A stretch of 34,521 bases of DNA, from positions 1 through 34,521 of the forward strand of contig CACWPM010000032.1 in assembly GCA_902762795.1 (NCBI GenBank), read 5' to 3'. How positions within the stretch are numbered: position 1 is the first letter of the stretch; every line of letters begins with the position of its first letter. Positions 23,458 to 33,282 of the stretch are shown piece after piece. The DNA comes from Fibrobacter succinogenes (lineage in GTDB: Bacteria > Fibrobacterota > Fibrobacteria > Fibrobacterales > Fibrobacteraceae). The notes under the pieces are model-generated. The model was not told the DNA's origin and searched no databases. It worked only from the letters and a program-made list of their open reading frames with translations. A program made the translations under genes and the position numbers.

Positions 23458-26400
23458 CTATCGCACCATAATTCTTGTGGTGGCACTTTGGCTGCCGACC
23501 TTGACTTTCACAAAATAGACACCTTGCTTGGGCTTTTTCAAAGAAACCGTATTGGATCCTTCGCTTGCGATAGCCTTGCCCATTGCGGCAACGCGGCCAT
23601 CGACACCCACGATACTCACCTTAACCTTCGCACCGGCAAGTTTAGCGGCGGCATCGAAGCCCACGTTCAAGACGTTTGCAGTCTGTCCGACATGGAAGCC
23701 CGAGATCGTCTTCGCGGCGGCCAACGGAACAGCGCTCTTGGTCACCCGAATAGACACATTTTTCGCATTTGACGAAAGCTTGACATCTACCGGGCGATCC
23801 TTTACGACTTCAACCGTTTCGTTATCCACGGTCGCATAGACGTGCAAGCCCTTCGCCCAAACGCTTTCGAGTCCGACAAAGTTCAAATGTCCGTTGCGAG
23901 AAGACGTAGCGCTAGCCTCTAAATTCCATTCGAGGTCGGCAGCGTTTTTCTTTACACTCTTTGCAAGGCGCTGTTTGCCATCGACAATGGAGAGGTTCAC
24001 GCGGTCACCCATGCCTGCCGGCGGTTCACCCAAAGACGAGGCAGTTTTTCCAACAGCAAGTTCATTCCAGGAGTCACGCTTGCCATTATCATCCGTCAGC
24101 ACGACTCGGAAGTTCCACGTTTCGTTAGCGGAGCCCTTCTTCAAGGACTTCTTTTCATTTTCACCTTCGAGAACGATTGCAGCCTTCAACGGTATGCGGA
24201 AAGTCCTGGTCTTGTCCGTATGCACCCAGATAGCTTCGTATGGTCCCAACACGTCAAATTCATCATCATAATCGCTGGCCACGGCATCCCAACGCAAGAA
24301 CCGTATATCCTTATCCTTCGGCAGTTTCACATACCAGCCAAAAGGATTCGCCACAAGATTCCAACCGGAATACTTGTTTTCCAAATGCCATACGATTTCG
24401 TCATCCATTTTCGGAGTCTGCAAACCAAGCGTCAGGGTTTCCTTGTACATGGGTCCATACCAGTAACCACGCGTGGAATCAAACTCATCATTCAAATCGA
24501 ACTTGCGATACTGCCAGTAATCGCCCACCGGATGCGCTTCATCCCACCAATAAATAGAATTCATATCATCGGCCTCTTCAGCGGCAGCGCAAGCCATTTC
24601 CATTTCACGATAGAAATGCTGATCGTTAGGAGCATTGCCCCGTTTGACTTCAGCCTTCATTTCTTCACACATTTCAGCTTCCCAATGACGGTTCCGTTCA
24701 GCAAAACGTTCCTGCAAACTGCTCTTGCAATTTTCACCTTGATTGTAGCAGAAGGCGGACAGCGAAAGCGTTTGCCAGGAGCGGGCAACATATTCCTTTT
24801 GCTTCGGAGCGCTAAATACCGTATCGTAGCTGACAGAATTTTCACCGTCCGAAAGCGTGAAGGTTACGGTGTAATCGCCGACAGGAGCCGGATCGAGACG
24901 CCATGTGCCATTTTTAGCCTTGTCAATAACGCTCGCTTCGACAACAGTATCGAGATAAACTCCTGCATCGGAGAGCACTTGAATGCGGTAATCCACCTTG
25001 CCGGACACTTCGGCAAGTTTGTCCTTGTCGAATTCGATACGCAGAGCATTGCTGTCTTGCTCGGTCTTAGGTTCTGCGATTTCATACAAATACTGGTAAT
25101 TCGGGCCTTCGTGAGAGCCTCTCCTGCTAGAACTGGATTTCGGACTGATCGTACTGCTACTGGATTCTTTCGTTTCGCTCCGAGACGACGAAGACTGGCT
25201 CCGAGACGACGAAGACTGCACAACAACACTGGAACTCGAGGATTTGCAATCTTTGTACTCAGCGACTACGGTTAAGGATTCGGTCACATTGGTATAATCA
25301 TTACTGTTCCAACCGATAAAGCATTTACCCGGAATCTCAGGCGGATTCGGAGCTTCCACGCTTTTGCCGTATTCAACATCGAGGAATCCTTCAATCAAAT
25401 CACCGTTTTCATATACAAACTCAACTTTATATCTACAGGGTTCATACTCGGCCTTGATAGTCATCGGGCCGGTCACCTGGCTATAGTCATCACTCCAATA
25501 GGCAAAACACCTGCCATTTTTCGCTTCCGGATCGTCTGGCGGGGTGGCGGCATGATTATGCACCACATCTTTTTCCGTTTTTAAAACGGTCGTACCATCT
25601 TCATCTACAAACAGAACCGTATATTTGCATGGTTCATACTGGGCAGTAACAGTCACAGGACCGGTCACATTGGTGTAATCGCCGTCCCAATAGTCAAAGC
25701 ATTGGCCGCCGACTTTCACCGGGAAATCTGTCGTAGACGGTTCCGTTGCACTACTGCCATGCGTAACGATCTGTGTCATGGAAACACTATTGCCGTCTTC
25801 ATCCATGCCGACAAATACGACTTCATATTCGCAATCTTTAGAATACGCAGATACGGTAATATCAGCCGTCACGTTAGTAAAATCTTCAACCCAGTGATCG
25901 AAGCATTTACCTCCCGAAGGATTCGGGTCTTCCGGTTCTACCGCGGCTTCGCCCCACTTCACTATCTGCGGATTGTCCAAAGGATTTCCATCTTTTGCCA
26001 GAGGACTAACCAAAGTATTTCCGTCAAGGTCGATGAACGTGACTTCATATTCACAAGTTTTGGATATGGCATTGACGTCCATTGGTCCGGTTACGTTACT
26101 GAAATCATCTTTCCAATCGACAAAGCACTTGCCGTCCACCGTTGACGAAGGATTGTTCTTAGGCTTATTGGCGGCATCTCCATGCTTGTTTACGATATCC
26201 GTTGCAAAAGGATCTCCATTCAAATCATAGAAAGTTACGGTATAATTGCAATCGCCATATTGCGCCTTGAAGGTCGTTGTCGTCATCACTTTCGTAATGT
26301 CAGCGGGATCCCAACCCGTAAAGCATTGGCCTTCACCATTGGGTTTAACAGTAGGAGCTACGGCATCTTCGCCAATTTTCACTGTCTGACTTTTACTTTC

Positions 26401-29001
26401 AGCCTCATCTTCGAACACCACATCAACGGTCGACTCAACAGGCGTATCGCCAAAGTACGGAAGTTTTCCATGGGTATTATCCGATGACCATACCAGATCA
26501 GCCACATCATCCCAAGGAGCATTCAAAAATCCCGCAAAATTTTCACTTTTCATATAGGCTTCAGTAATGAGGCCATTATTGACAGAACCGTTTTCACCAT
26601 CCTGCAAATTCATAGTTTTGCCATTACGGACGTTGTTCTTAGCTACAAATTTATTGTTTATTACATCCTTTTTTCCCAATTCATTGAAATAAGTGATATT
26701 GCTATATTCACCATAGTCATTAAAATAACCAATGGCACCAACACCATCGTTACCATAATGGAAATTCGAAGTGATGACAGGAGGCGTTCCAAGACCATAT
26801 CCCGTCATATAACCGAAAAGATAACCCGCTATACCGGAACTTTTACTAAAGACATCCGACAATTCACCAATAAAATAATTATTCTTCACGGTCATTGCGG
26901 TTTTTACATTCGAGTAACCAACCAAGCCACCCGTATAGAAACTCTTTTTAGGGCCTGACGCTCCGGCGTTAAAAGCACCGACAATATTTCCTTCAATAGA
27001 ACTTTTGCTTATTTCCATAGGCGATTGGCATATACCACAAACACCGCCAACGAAAGACTTCCCTGTGCTTGTATTTTTCTCGCCCTCATAATACACAATA
27101 GCGTTGTCTTTATTTTGTTCGCTATTAGCCTTACCCTTCACGTGGACATCATTAAACTTGATTTTCACTGCATCCTGTGTAAAAAAGGGATATTCTCCGA
27201 TAATGCCACCTACACGAACGTCAATACCGTCATCTTTAACAGAGAGCGTTCCTTCATAAGAATAATCCTTGAGGACAACGGAATCAACCGAAGAACCTAA
27301 AATACTTGCACAACCAAATATACCGCCCACCCATACGGTATCCGATGCTGTCGTATTCGGAGTTGTTATTACATCATAAACAACCGAAACTCTTGAAGCG
27401 TTCTTCGTAAGTCCATCATCTTCAAGAGAAAGGATAGCATCCCCGACAAGACCTCCTATAGACGCGGAAACATGGACTTTCGAAGCTGTTTTTCCTTTTT
27501 CAACATAGCCATGATCCAACTTAATATTCCCCGATGCGGTGGTGTTCTGTATCGTCAAATACGAAGAACGATTCCCCGAATTATCCAAATTAAAGCAACT
27601 GGCGAAACCGACAGCTCCACCCACATAATACCGTAACGCGCCACTAGAAGGTATCGAATCATAAATATCTACGTCATCAACATTTGAATTTAAAATTTTA
27701 AGGACACCAGCAGCACAAAGCTCAGCATTTCCAACCATGCCGCCCATATGTAAATGATAACGTTCGTTAAGATCATCTATCTTAATTTTACTTCGCTTTA
27801 TACTCAATCCAGTCACTTCAGCGTTATTAATAACCAATTCGTTTTTTGGCGAATTATTTTCATGAAGTCTTCTTGAAGCCCCCAATATACCGCCCATAGC
27901 AGTACCACCAGTAATAAAAGGATTGATATAACCGGCATCGGCACTGGAACTTCCATGAATTTTCACATTGGCAATCTTTGAATTTCTATCAGAAACCTGA
28001 GGGAACTGATTGCTTAAAGGAGCATAAACATAATGCCCGACTAGGCCTCCCAATGCAGACGAATCCACTTCAACCTTATTCTCCACTTGGACAGCAATAT
28101 CGATATCCTTGAAATTCGAAAAAAAGGCAGCACCAGCAATGCCGCCCAAAAGCACCTTGTACGGATCAAATACAGCTTTATTTGTCCCACTGCTATAAAT
28201 AGTGCTTCCGATATAACCCGTTTCAATTTCACGTTCATTCGATATTCGGATAAACGAATCATCAATAGTTGTAACACCCGCAATAGTCGAATTTTCAATA
28301 TACCCGGCTAAACCACCTGCAAACGGAGCTTGAATAACAATATTCTTTAATTTAACATTTGTCACATTGCTATTTGAAATCCGATAAGTAAGAGCGCCAG
28401 CCGCACGGTAATCGCCACCTTTTTTTGATGCATCAGCTCCACTCACATATTTTGCAACGGAAAAATAAACATTTGAAATAATCAGATTTTTTACCGTTTT
28501 TCCACTAATTTCCCCAAAAAGACCAAACGGTCGATCCATATATCCATGGTCAACACCGCAAAGGTTAGAAATCGTTTTGTTATTTCCATTAAAGGTAAGG
28601 CCAGTGAAAGGCAAAAAACTATGATTTTCCGAACAATCCCCATTCTGATCAAGGGTCTGACCAAAGTCGATGTCCGTCTTAAGGTTAAGCACAGTCGATT
28701 GCAATTCACTTTCTTTCACATCATCCTCAGACACCGACACCCATTTCCCAGCGGACTGCGTCGCATTATAGAACGCTGAACGCGCCGAGCTTTTGTCCGT
28801 TATTCTCTGAGAAAAAGCACAAGTACCGTCATCCTCGGAAACATCTCCAGCAGTACATCCTTTATTGTACTGACCTAGATAGAGGGCCTTGTTTTTATAG
28901 TAGAGATTCAGAAAATTGTCCTCAGAACCAAACGGCGCAGCCCAAACGGACACCGGGATTACCATGCTTAAGCCAAGCAACAAGCTGTTTAAAAATTTCA
29001 T
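23458..29001 (-). CDS. Giant surface protein: GLUG repeats, InlB-like repeats, Ser linker, type IX-like sorting domain
   Basis: 1847 residues from the ATG at 29001 (GGAAGG upstream; the frame extends to 29070 but MKFLNSLLLGLSMVIPVSVWA is the signal peptide). Residues about 60-850 carry some ten GLUG-type motifs (GGLAGYIENS, LGGLVGHY, IGGLVGDA, TGGLVGYS), expected to form a beta-helix. Residues about 855-1250 hold six InlB/Listeria-Bacteroides-like repeats, each with CF..W and a second Cys. Residues about 1252-1295 are a poly-Ser linker typical of Fibrobacter. A C-terminal part (about 1295-1760) and a sorting domain (about 1765-1847) follow. Likely role: adhesion at the cell surface or on plant fibre; no catalytic motif was seen. 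Confidence 0.9.
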   Translation of the reverse strand: MKFLNSLLLGLSMVIPVSVWAAPFGSEDNFLNLYYKNKALYLGQYNKGCTAGDVSEDDGTCAFSQRITDKSSARSAFYNATQSAGKWVSVSEDDVKESELQSTVLNLKTDIDFGQTLDQNGDCSENHSFLPFTGLTFNGNNKTISNLCGVDHGYMDRPFGLFGEISGKTVKNLIISNVYFSVAKYVSGADASKKGGDYRAAGALTYRISNSNVTNVKLKNIVIQAPFAGGLAGYIENSTIAGVTTIDDSFIRISNEREIETGYIGSTIYSSGTNKAVFDPYKVLLGGIAGAAFFSNFKDIDIAVQVENKVEVDSSALGGLVGHYVYAPLSNQFPQVSDRNSKIANVKIHGSSSADAGYINPFITGGTAMGGILGASRRLHENNSPKNELVINNAEVTGLSIKRSKIKIDDLNERYHLHMGGMVGNAELCAAGVLKILNSNVDDVDIYDSIPSSGALRYYVGGAVGFASCFNLDNSGNRSSYLTIQNTTASGNIKLDHGYVEKGKTASKVHVSASIGGLVGDAILSLEDDGLTKNASRVSVVYDVITTPNTTASDTVWVGGIFGCASILGSSVDSVVLKDYSYEGTLSVKDDGIDVRVGGIIGEYPFFTQDAVKIKFNDVHVKGKANSEQNKDNAIVYYEGEKNTSTGKSFVGGVCGICQSPMEISKSSIEGNIVGAFNAGASGPKKSFYTGGLVGYSNVKTAMTVKNNYFIGELSDVFSKSSGIAGYLFGYMTGYGLGTPPVITSNFHYGNDGVGAIGYFNDYGEYSNITYFNELGKKDVINNKFVAKNNVRNGKTMNLQDGENGSVNNGLITEAYMKSENFAGFLNAPWDDVADLVWSSDNTHGKLPYFGDTPVESTVDVVFEDEAESKSQTVKIGEDAVAPTVKPNGEGQCFTGWDPADITKVMTTTTFKAQYGDCNYTVTFYDLNGDPFATDIVNKHGDAANKPKNNPSSTVDGKCFVDWKDDFSNVTGPMDVNAISKTCEYEVTFIDLDGNTLVSPLAKDGNPLDNPQIVKWGEAAVEPEDPNPSGGKCFDHWVEDFTNVTADITVSAYSKDCEYEVVFVGMDEDGNSVSMTQIVTHGSSATEPSTTDFPVKVGGQCFDYWDGDYTNVTGPVTVTAQYEPCKYTVLFVDEDGTTVLKTEKDVVHNHAATPPDDPEAKNGRCFAYWSDDYSQVTGPMTIKAEYEPCRYKVEFVYENGDLIEGFLDVEYGKSVEAPNPPEIPGKCFIGWNSNDYTNVTESLTVVAEYKDCKSSSSSVVVQSSSSRSQSSSSRSETKESSSSTISPKSSSSRRGSHEGPNYQYLYEIAEPKTEQDSNALRIEFDKDKLAEVSGKVDYRIQVLSDAGVYLDTVVEASVIDKAKNGTWRLDPAPVGDYTVTFTLSDGENSVSYDTVFSAPKQKEYVARSWQTLSLSAFCYNQGENCKSSLQERFAERNRHWEAEMCEEMKAEVKRGNAPNDQHFYREMEMACAAAEEADDMNSIYWWDEAHPVGDYWQYRKFDLNDEFDSTRGYWYGPMYKETLTLGLQTPKMDDEIVWHLENKYSGWNLVANPFGWYVKLPKDKDIRFLRWDAVASDYDDEFDVLGPYEAIWVHTDKTRTFRIPLKAAIVLEGENEKKSLKKGSANETWNFRVVLTDDNGKRDSWNELAVGKTASSLGEPPAGMGDRVNLSIVDGKQRLAKSVKKNAADLEWNLEASATSSRNGHLNFVGLESVWAKGLHVYATVDNETVEVVKDRPVDVKLSSNAKNVSIRVTKSAVPLAAAKTISGFHVGQTANVLNVGFDAAAKLAGAKVKVSIVGVDGRVAAMGKAIASEGSNTVSLKKPKQGVYFVKVKVGSQSATTRIMVR

Positions 29002-29088
29002 ACTCAACCTTCCAATTTTTGCGATGCCACTCTGTTGAAGATGCTCGTGGATTACTCTTGATCTATACAAGTGTATTAAAGATATACA

Positions 29089-29107
29089 AATCCTCCTTCG
29101 GAGGATT
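29089..29107. repeat. Dispersed intergenic palindrome
   Basis: AATCCTCC-TTC-GGAGGATT, a member of the same family as units at 12760, 21783 and 34326. Confidence 0.6.
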
Positions 29108-29250
29108 CACGTCCAGGACATCAACAGCCGGTAACACGCCTCTTTGGGTACAAAAATACCTTTTATAACAATTTTTGCAAGCACAATGCAACTAAAAAAT
29201 ATCATTTGTGACTATCAGCACTATGTAGGACATCTCTTCGAAAACGTCAT

Positions 29251-29279
29251 TTGCACATTTTTCTTTCTATTACTAAATT
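29251..29279 (+). promoter_or_regulatory. Promoter of the first outer-membrane protein gene
   Basis: TTGCAC (29251-29256), 17-bp spacer, TAAATT (29274-29279); AGGAG follows at 29306-29310 just before the start codon. Confidence 0.65.
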
Positions 29280-29315
29280 GGAAGTAGTCTATCAAGGCTT
29301 TTCACAGGAGTTATG

Positions 29316-30131
29316 ATGATTAAAAAGATTATTCTTCTCGCGGCAGCGATTGCCACATCCAGCTTCGCCACATGGGATTATTTCGGTCTCCTCGCAGATG
29401 GCCAGGTATCCACCAAGGCTGGAATTTACTACGACTGGGACGGCGACTGGTCCCAGATGGGTCTCAAGGTCGGTGCACGAATGAACATTGCCCCGCAGAT
29501 CGAACTTTCTGTACAGAGTTTCGGCTTCCAGTTCTGGGGCGAATGGGATTGCGACGCTTGTCCTGACGGCGGTTACGGGCTTCGCGATCTAGTCCTCGGA
29601 TCGCGCTACGCCCTGGATCCGGAGTTGTATTTCTTCCTCGATTTCAACATCCCTATCGGACGCGAGAAAGGAGCAGGAACGCCTCCTAGCCAAGGCGAAA
29701 TTTACCTTTACTTCGGCGCCCAACACCACAAAAATATCGAGGCCGTACAAGGAGTTTCGTACGGTGCCGAAGCTGGTATTTTCTGGGGTTTCGAACACGA
29801 TGATTTGGAAAGAGGTCTCGAAGTTCGTTTTGGAGGAGAACTGGATTACAAGCTCCCCAAAGTTCCCTTGACACTTTTAGTTGGTGCCCAATTCTGGTTG
29901 CGCGTTTTCGAATCCGAAGACAACGACAAAGGCCTGCACGACAGCTGGTCTGACCAATGGAAATTCTGGTTTGGAGCGAACTACGCCATCAAAGAAAACA
30001 TTTCGATCAATGGTCAAATCATCCTCCGTAGCCAAGACCTGGAACATAGGAAAAACAACGAGGGCTTCCGCCAAATTCCCATGGAAGGCGACGCCTTCGG
30101 CTTCACTGTAGACATGGAATTCAAGTTCTAG
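29316..30131 (+). CDS. Outer-membrane beta-barrel-like protein (paralogue 1)
   Basis: 271 residues if started at the second of two adjacent ATGs (29316, AGGAG 5 bases upstream); 272 from 29313. The signal peptide is MIKKIILLAAAIATSSFA. The mature part alternates short amphipathic strands with Gly/Asp turns and ends in the aromatic FKF typical of outer-membrane barrels. A Cys pair (WDCDACPDG) lies near residue 75. It is similar over its length to the next gene (LGSRYALDPELYFFLDFNIPIGR; YLYFGAQ). Function unknown; a small porin or structural barrel is likely. It has its own terminator at 30177. Confidence 0.8.
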   Translation: MIKKIILLAAAIATSSFATWDYFGLLADGQVSTKAGIYYDWDGDWSQMGLKVGARMNIAPQIELSVQSFGFQFWGEWDCDACPDGGYGLRDLVLGSRYALDPELYFFLDFNIPIGREKGAGTPPSQGEIYLYFGAQHHKNIEAVQGVSYGAEAGIFWGFEHDDLERGLEVRFGGELDYKLPKVPLTLLVGAQFWLRVFESEDNDKGLHDSWSDQWKFWFGANYAIKENISINGQIILRSQDLEHRKNNEGFRQIPMEGDAFGFTVDMEFKF

Positions 30132-30176
30132 AGTGGCTCAGCCGCAATTGGCAGAACTTAGACATTGATGTTTTCG

Positions 30177-30206
30177 AAAGCTAACCTGATGAGGTTAGCT
30201 TTTTTC
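30177..30206 (+). terminator. Terminator after outer-membrane paralogue 1
   Basis: AAAGCTAACCT / AGGTTAGCTTT stem with a GATG loop, followed by further T residues. Confidence 0.9.
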
Positions 30207-30283
30207 GCCTAAAACAAAATTTTGTAACCATTTTGTATCATTTTAGTTATATTAAAAGAAAACTTTACAAGGAGAAAATGGTT

Positions 30284-31054
30284 ATGTTAAAAAAAATCCT
30301 GCTCGGAGCAGCGATTCTCGCTACATCCAGCTCCGCTACCTACAGCTACTTCCCTGTTCCTAAAGCAAATAGTGGAGAAGCCAAGATCATTGCCGACTTC
30401 TCGATGCAAGACAAGTGGAAAGGCCTAGACCTCACGGCCAAGGGTCAATTCGTCCCTGTGCAAAACTTGGAACTGTTCCTTAATCTGCCGTTCGCCGTGG
30501 TAACTCGTTGGGATGGCAACGATGTTGACCAAGAACGTATGAAGAACATGACTTTCGGCGGCCGCTACCAAATTACCCCAATCTTTGCAGCATTTCTCGA
30601 TGTCGATTTTCCGACCGGTAAAAAGCAATACGATGGCGACGGTTTCGTTTTCTACTTCGGTGGCCAGTACTCGCAAGACTTCGGATCGATAGCTCTCGGA
30701 ACCGAACTCGGTCTTTCGATTACGACCGAAGGCGGTGACAAAATCAAGCCACCCATGGAGCTTAGGCTCGCTGCAGAATTAGATCCGAAAGTATCGGAGA
30801 CGGTTTCCCCATACTTTGGCCTAAGCCTTAAAATTTTGCTAAACGATCCCAAAAATAACGGACACAAAGCAGACAATACAAGCGGCGACATCGGCATATT
30901 CCCATATGCGGGAGCGACATTAAAACTCAACCAGACGCTTTCGGTCGATTTCAATGCATCTTTGGGTCTAGGCAAGGATTACCTTAGATACACATGCGGC
31001 GGAAATGACAAAACGTCCATCACGCTTGAAGCTGCACTTGTCACGAGTTTCTGA
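30284..31054 (+). CDS. Outer-membrane beta-barrel-like protein (paralogue 2)
   Basis: 256 residues from the ATG at 30284, 9 bases after GGAG. The ATG at 30278 is only 3 bases away and the frame to 30233 lacks an SD, so both are less likely. The signal peptide is MLKKILLGAAILATSSSA. Like the preceding gene it shows GRYQITPIFAAFLDVDFPTGK and VFYFGGQYSQ strands and ends TSF. It was probably created by duplication of the preceding gene, which has diverged in length and loops. Function unknown. A separate promoter is implied by the terminator at 30177; the AT-rich leader holds no unambiguous hexamers. Confidence 0.8.
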   Translation: MLKKILLGAAILATSSSATYSYFPVPKANSGEAKIIADFSMQDKWKGLDLTAKGQFVPVQNLELFLNLPFAVVTRWDGNDVDQERMKNMTFGGRYQITPIFAAFLDVDFPTGKKQYDGDGFVFYFGGQYSQDFGSIALGTELGLSITTEGGDKIKPPMELRLAAELDPKVSETVSPYFGLSLKILLNDPKNNGHKADNTSGDIGIFPYAGATLKLNQTLSVDFNASLGLGKDYLRYTCGGNDKTSITLEAALVTSF

Positions 31055-31076
31055 TAAAAATCCTTATCCTCCTATA

Positions 31077-31106
31077 AGAAGTCCCGGCATTGCCGGGACT
31101 TTTACG
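31077..31106 (+). terminator. Terminator after outer-membrane paralogue 2
   Basis: GTCCCGGC / GCCGGGAC stem with an ATT loop, followed by TTTTA, 26 bp beyond the stop codon. Confidence 0.88.
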
Positions 31107-31125
31107 TTTCAAGATGTGACGAGAT

Positions 31126-31151
31126 GAAGAAGCCCGATCAAGTCGGGCATG
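31126..31151 (-). terminator. Hairpin in the convergent region, possible terminator of the ABC lipoprotein gene
   Basis: GCCCGA / TCGGGC stem with a 5-nt loop, followed by TTCTTC on the minus strand. It lies about 45 bp beyond the stop codon of the substrate-binding gene. The poor T run makes this uncertain. Confidence 0.4.
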
Positions 31152-31192
31152 ACAAACGCAGTAGGAACAGCGCGCGAAGCGCGTTCTTTCGT

Positions 31193-33022
31193 CTATCTAA
31201 TATCGAACGGCGGGATGGGGAGCGATTCGCCGGATTTCATAGCAGCATCGAGAGCGGCAGACTTGACCGGATCGACCCACCAATAGACCGGGATGGCGTC
31301 TTCGCGGTTGAACTGGTCGAGCACCTTTTCGGGCGTGCCGTAACGGTTCCAGTAGAGGATGCGGTGGTGGTCGCATTGCCACATCAGCACGTACGGGACG
31401 ATTTCTGCGAGGCGGTTGTCGAGCGCTTTCAAGATTTCGTTGCGTTTCGCGAGGTCGAATTCCGTCTTCTGCAAGTTGATAAGGCTATCGACAACTTTGT
31501 CCTGAACTCCTGCAAGGTTGTTCGTACCCTTTTGCATGGCGGTCGAAGAAATCCAGCTCGCTTCGGGGTCGCGGAGGCGGCCTGCGCCCCAGTTCACCCA
31601 GTAAAGGTCAAAATCCGCATCATCCAAGCGCTTGCGGAGCGTGCTCTGGCTCATCTGTTCGATGGTCGCCACGACACCCACCTTCTTGAGGTCTTCCTGG
31701 AAAAGCGTGAGGTGACGCAAGTCTTCCTGGCTCGTGATGAAGTTGATGGCAAACGGCTTGCCGTCTTTTTCAAGAACGCCTTGAGCGTTCACCTTGTAGC
31801 CCGCTTCGGCAAAGAGCGCACGCGCCTTTTCGGGATTGTAGCTGTAGACAGGCGCCATCGGGTTCTGGTTATTGGCCCAGAGGTCCGGATAGTAGCTGTT
31901 CAAAAGGAAGTACTGGCCGTACATGTACTTCTCGTTCATCGCTTCGCGATTCAAGAGATACGAGAGCGCACGGCGGACGCGGACATCCTGGAACTGCGGC
32001 TTGCGGAGGTTGATGGCCATGCCCTGGAAGCCAATCGGTTCCTTGTTGTAGATGCGTTGCTTGACGGCCCAGCCTTTCTTGACAGCGTCAAAGTCGGTCT
32101 GCTTCATCCAGATGCTGCTCGTGTAAATCGCGTAAGCGTTGAAGTCCTGCTTCTTGAACGCTTCGAGTGCCTTCGTCTGGTCGTTCATGAAGCGGTAGCG
32201 GATTTTCTGGAAATTGTACTTGCCGTGGTTCCAGTTCTTCTTGAAGCCCCACCAATCGCTACGGCGCTGGAGTTCGACAAAGCGGTCTTCGCGGAACGTC
32301 TTGATGATGTACGGGCCAGAGACAACCGGGAATTCATAACGTATCTTGTTGAAATCCTTGCCTCCCCACACGTGCTTCGGGAATGCGAGCATGCCGGCAG
32401 CTTCCCAGAAGTTACCCCAGTGCGATTCCTTTGCGGTCATGCGGACAGTCAAGCTATCCACGACTTCCGGGCGTTCAAAGCGGGAAAGCCCCACCTTGAA
32501 AATCGGCGTGAGGTTTTTCTCGTCCATGATGACGTCGTAATAGAACTGCACATCTTCGGCGGTGATGGACTTGCCATCGCTCCACTTCGCGCGCGGATCG
32601 ACATGGAACGTGAACGTCTTGCCGTCTTCGGAAACTTCCCACTTGTCGGCGAGGATGCCAACTTCGCGGTCTTCGGTGGTATGCAGGCTCACGAGCGGTT
32701 CGAACATCATGTTCATGAGCTCGGCGGAGAAGCTGTTGTAGTCTTCCCACATGTTGAAGGACTTGGGCATGGCGGAGCCCCAAAGCGTGATGGAGCCGCA
32801 AGCGCGGGCATCCTTGGAGGCTATCGGGTCAAACTCGCCAGTCGCCGTAGAATCGAGCGGGAGAATCGGGCAATCGGCTTCGGAGACAGACGCGCCTTTT
32901 TTCGATGCTTTCGTGGATTGGCCAGATTTGGAATCGCCAGATTCGTTACAGGCAGAAAGAGCAAAAACGAGAGCCACCGCCATCGGCAGGGCAAGTAAAG
33001 TACGGAGGGAGAATGTATTCAT
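31193..33022 (-). CDS. Peptide-type ABC transporter substrate-binding lipoprotein (SBP_bac_5 family)
   Basis: 609 residues from the ATG at 33022; a TTG at 33031 would add three residues. The lipoprotein signal ends L-S-A-C with Cys25, so it is membrane-anchored, with a solute-binding domain in the periplasm. Family landmarks: GSITLWGSAMPKSFN, FEPLVSL, a W-x-V-S-x-D-G-K-T-F-T-F-H-V stretch, KWSDGKSITAEDV, PVVSGPY and RRALSYLLNREAMN. Members bind oligopeptides, nickel or similar ligands; the layout is closest to YejA-type microcin/peptide binders, but specificity is inference. No permease or ATPase genes adjoin it, so the transporter partner lies elsewhere. No clear SD was seen. Confidence 0.9.
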   Translation of the reverse strand: MNTFSLRTLLALPMAVALVFALSACNESGDSKSGQSTKASKKGASVSEADCPILPLDSTATGEFDPIASKDARACGSITLWGSAMPKSFNMWEDYNSFSAELMNMMFEPLVSLHTTEDREVGILADKWEVSEDGKTFTFHVDPRAKWSDGKSITAEDVQFYYDVIMDEKNLTPIFKVGLSRFERPEVVDSLTVRMTAKESHWGNFWEAAGMLAFPKHVWGGKDFNKIRYEFPVVSGPYIIKTFREDRFVELQRRSDWWGFKKNWNHGKYNFQKIRYRFMNDQTKALEAFKKQDFNAYAIYTSSIWMKQTDFDAVKKGWAVKQRIYNKEPIGFQGMAINLRKPQFQDVRVRRALSYLLNREAMNEKYMYGQYFLLNSYYPDLWANNQNPMAPVYSYNPEKARALFAEAGYKVNAQGVLEKDGKPFAINFITSQEDLRHLTLFQEDLKKVGVVATIEQMSQSTLRKRLDDADFDLYWVNWGAGRLRDPEASWISSTAMQKGTNNLAGVQDKVVDSLINLQKTEFDLAKRNEILKALDNRLAEIVPYVLMWQCDHHRILYWNRYGTPEKVLDQFNREDAIPVYWWVDPVKSAALDAAMKSGESLPIPPFDIR

Positions 33023-33248
33023 GTAAGACAAGATAGATAAAATAGACGAGAGACGAAAGACGAAAGAATAGTGCGTAAGCAGTAGGAAGTACTGTAGGAG
33101 TAGCGGGCGTTGAGCGCGCTTCGCATTGAGGTCGGGCCTTCGGCACTTTGAGGTGTGAGGTTTTAAAAATTAAAAATTAAAAATGAATAATGAATAATGA
33201 ATTTTTAATTCTTCAGATTTCATTCTTCATTTCTTTCGTCTCTCGTCT

Positions 33249-33270
33249 AAAGCCCGCCCCAGCGGGCGTT
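33249..33270 (-). terminator. Probable terminator of rnc
   Basis: GCCCGC / GCGGGC stem with a 4-nt loop, followed by TTTAG on the minus strand, 13 bp beyond the stop codon of rnc. The T run is short. Confidence 0.5.
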
Positions 33271-33282
33271 CTTTCGTCTAAA

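Larger units (their letters stand above)
29002..29315. other. Divergent promoter region
   Basis: 314 bases between the giant surface protein and the first outer-membrane protein. It holds a small perfect palindrome (29089-29107, AATCCTCC / GGAGGATT) and a plus-strand promoter (29251-29279). Confidence 0.75.

Noticed and set aside
24220-25275. 351-codon plus-strand frame inside the giant surface protein
   Set aside because: The opposite strand has clear repeats and a signal peptide; this frame is a shadow.
31124-32998. 624-codon plus-strand open frame opposite the ABC substrate-binding protein
   Set aside because: Shadow frame caused by the GC-rich codon use of the real gene; no RBS and no recognisable motif.
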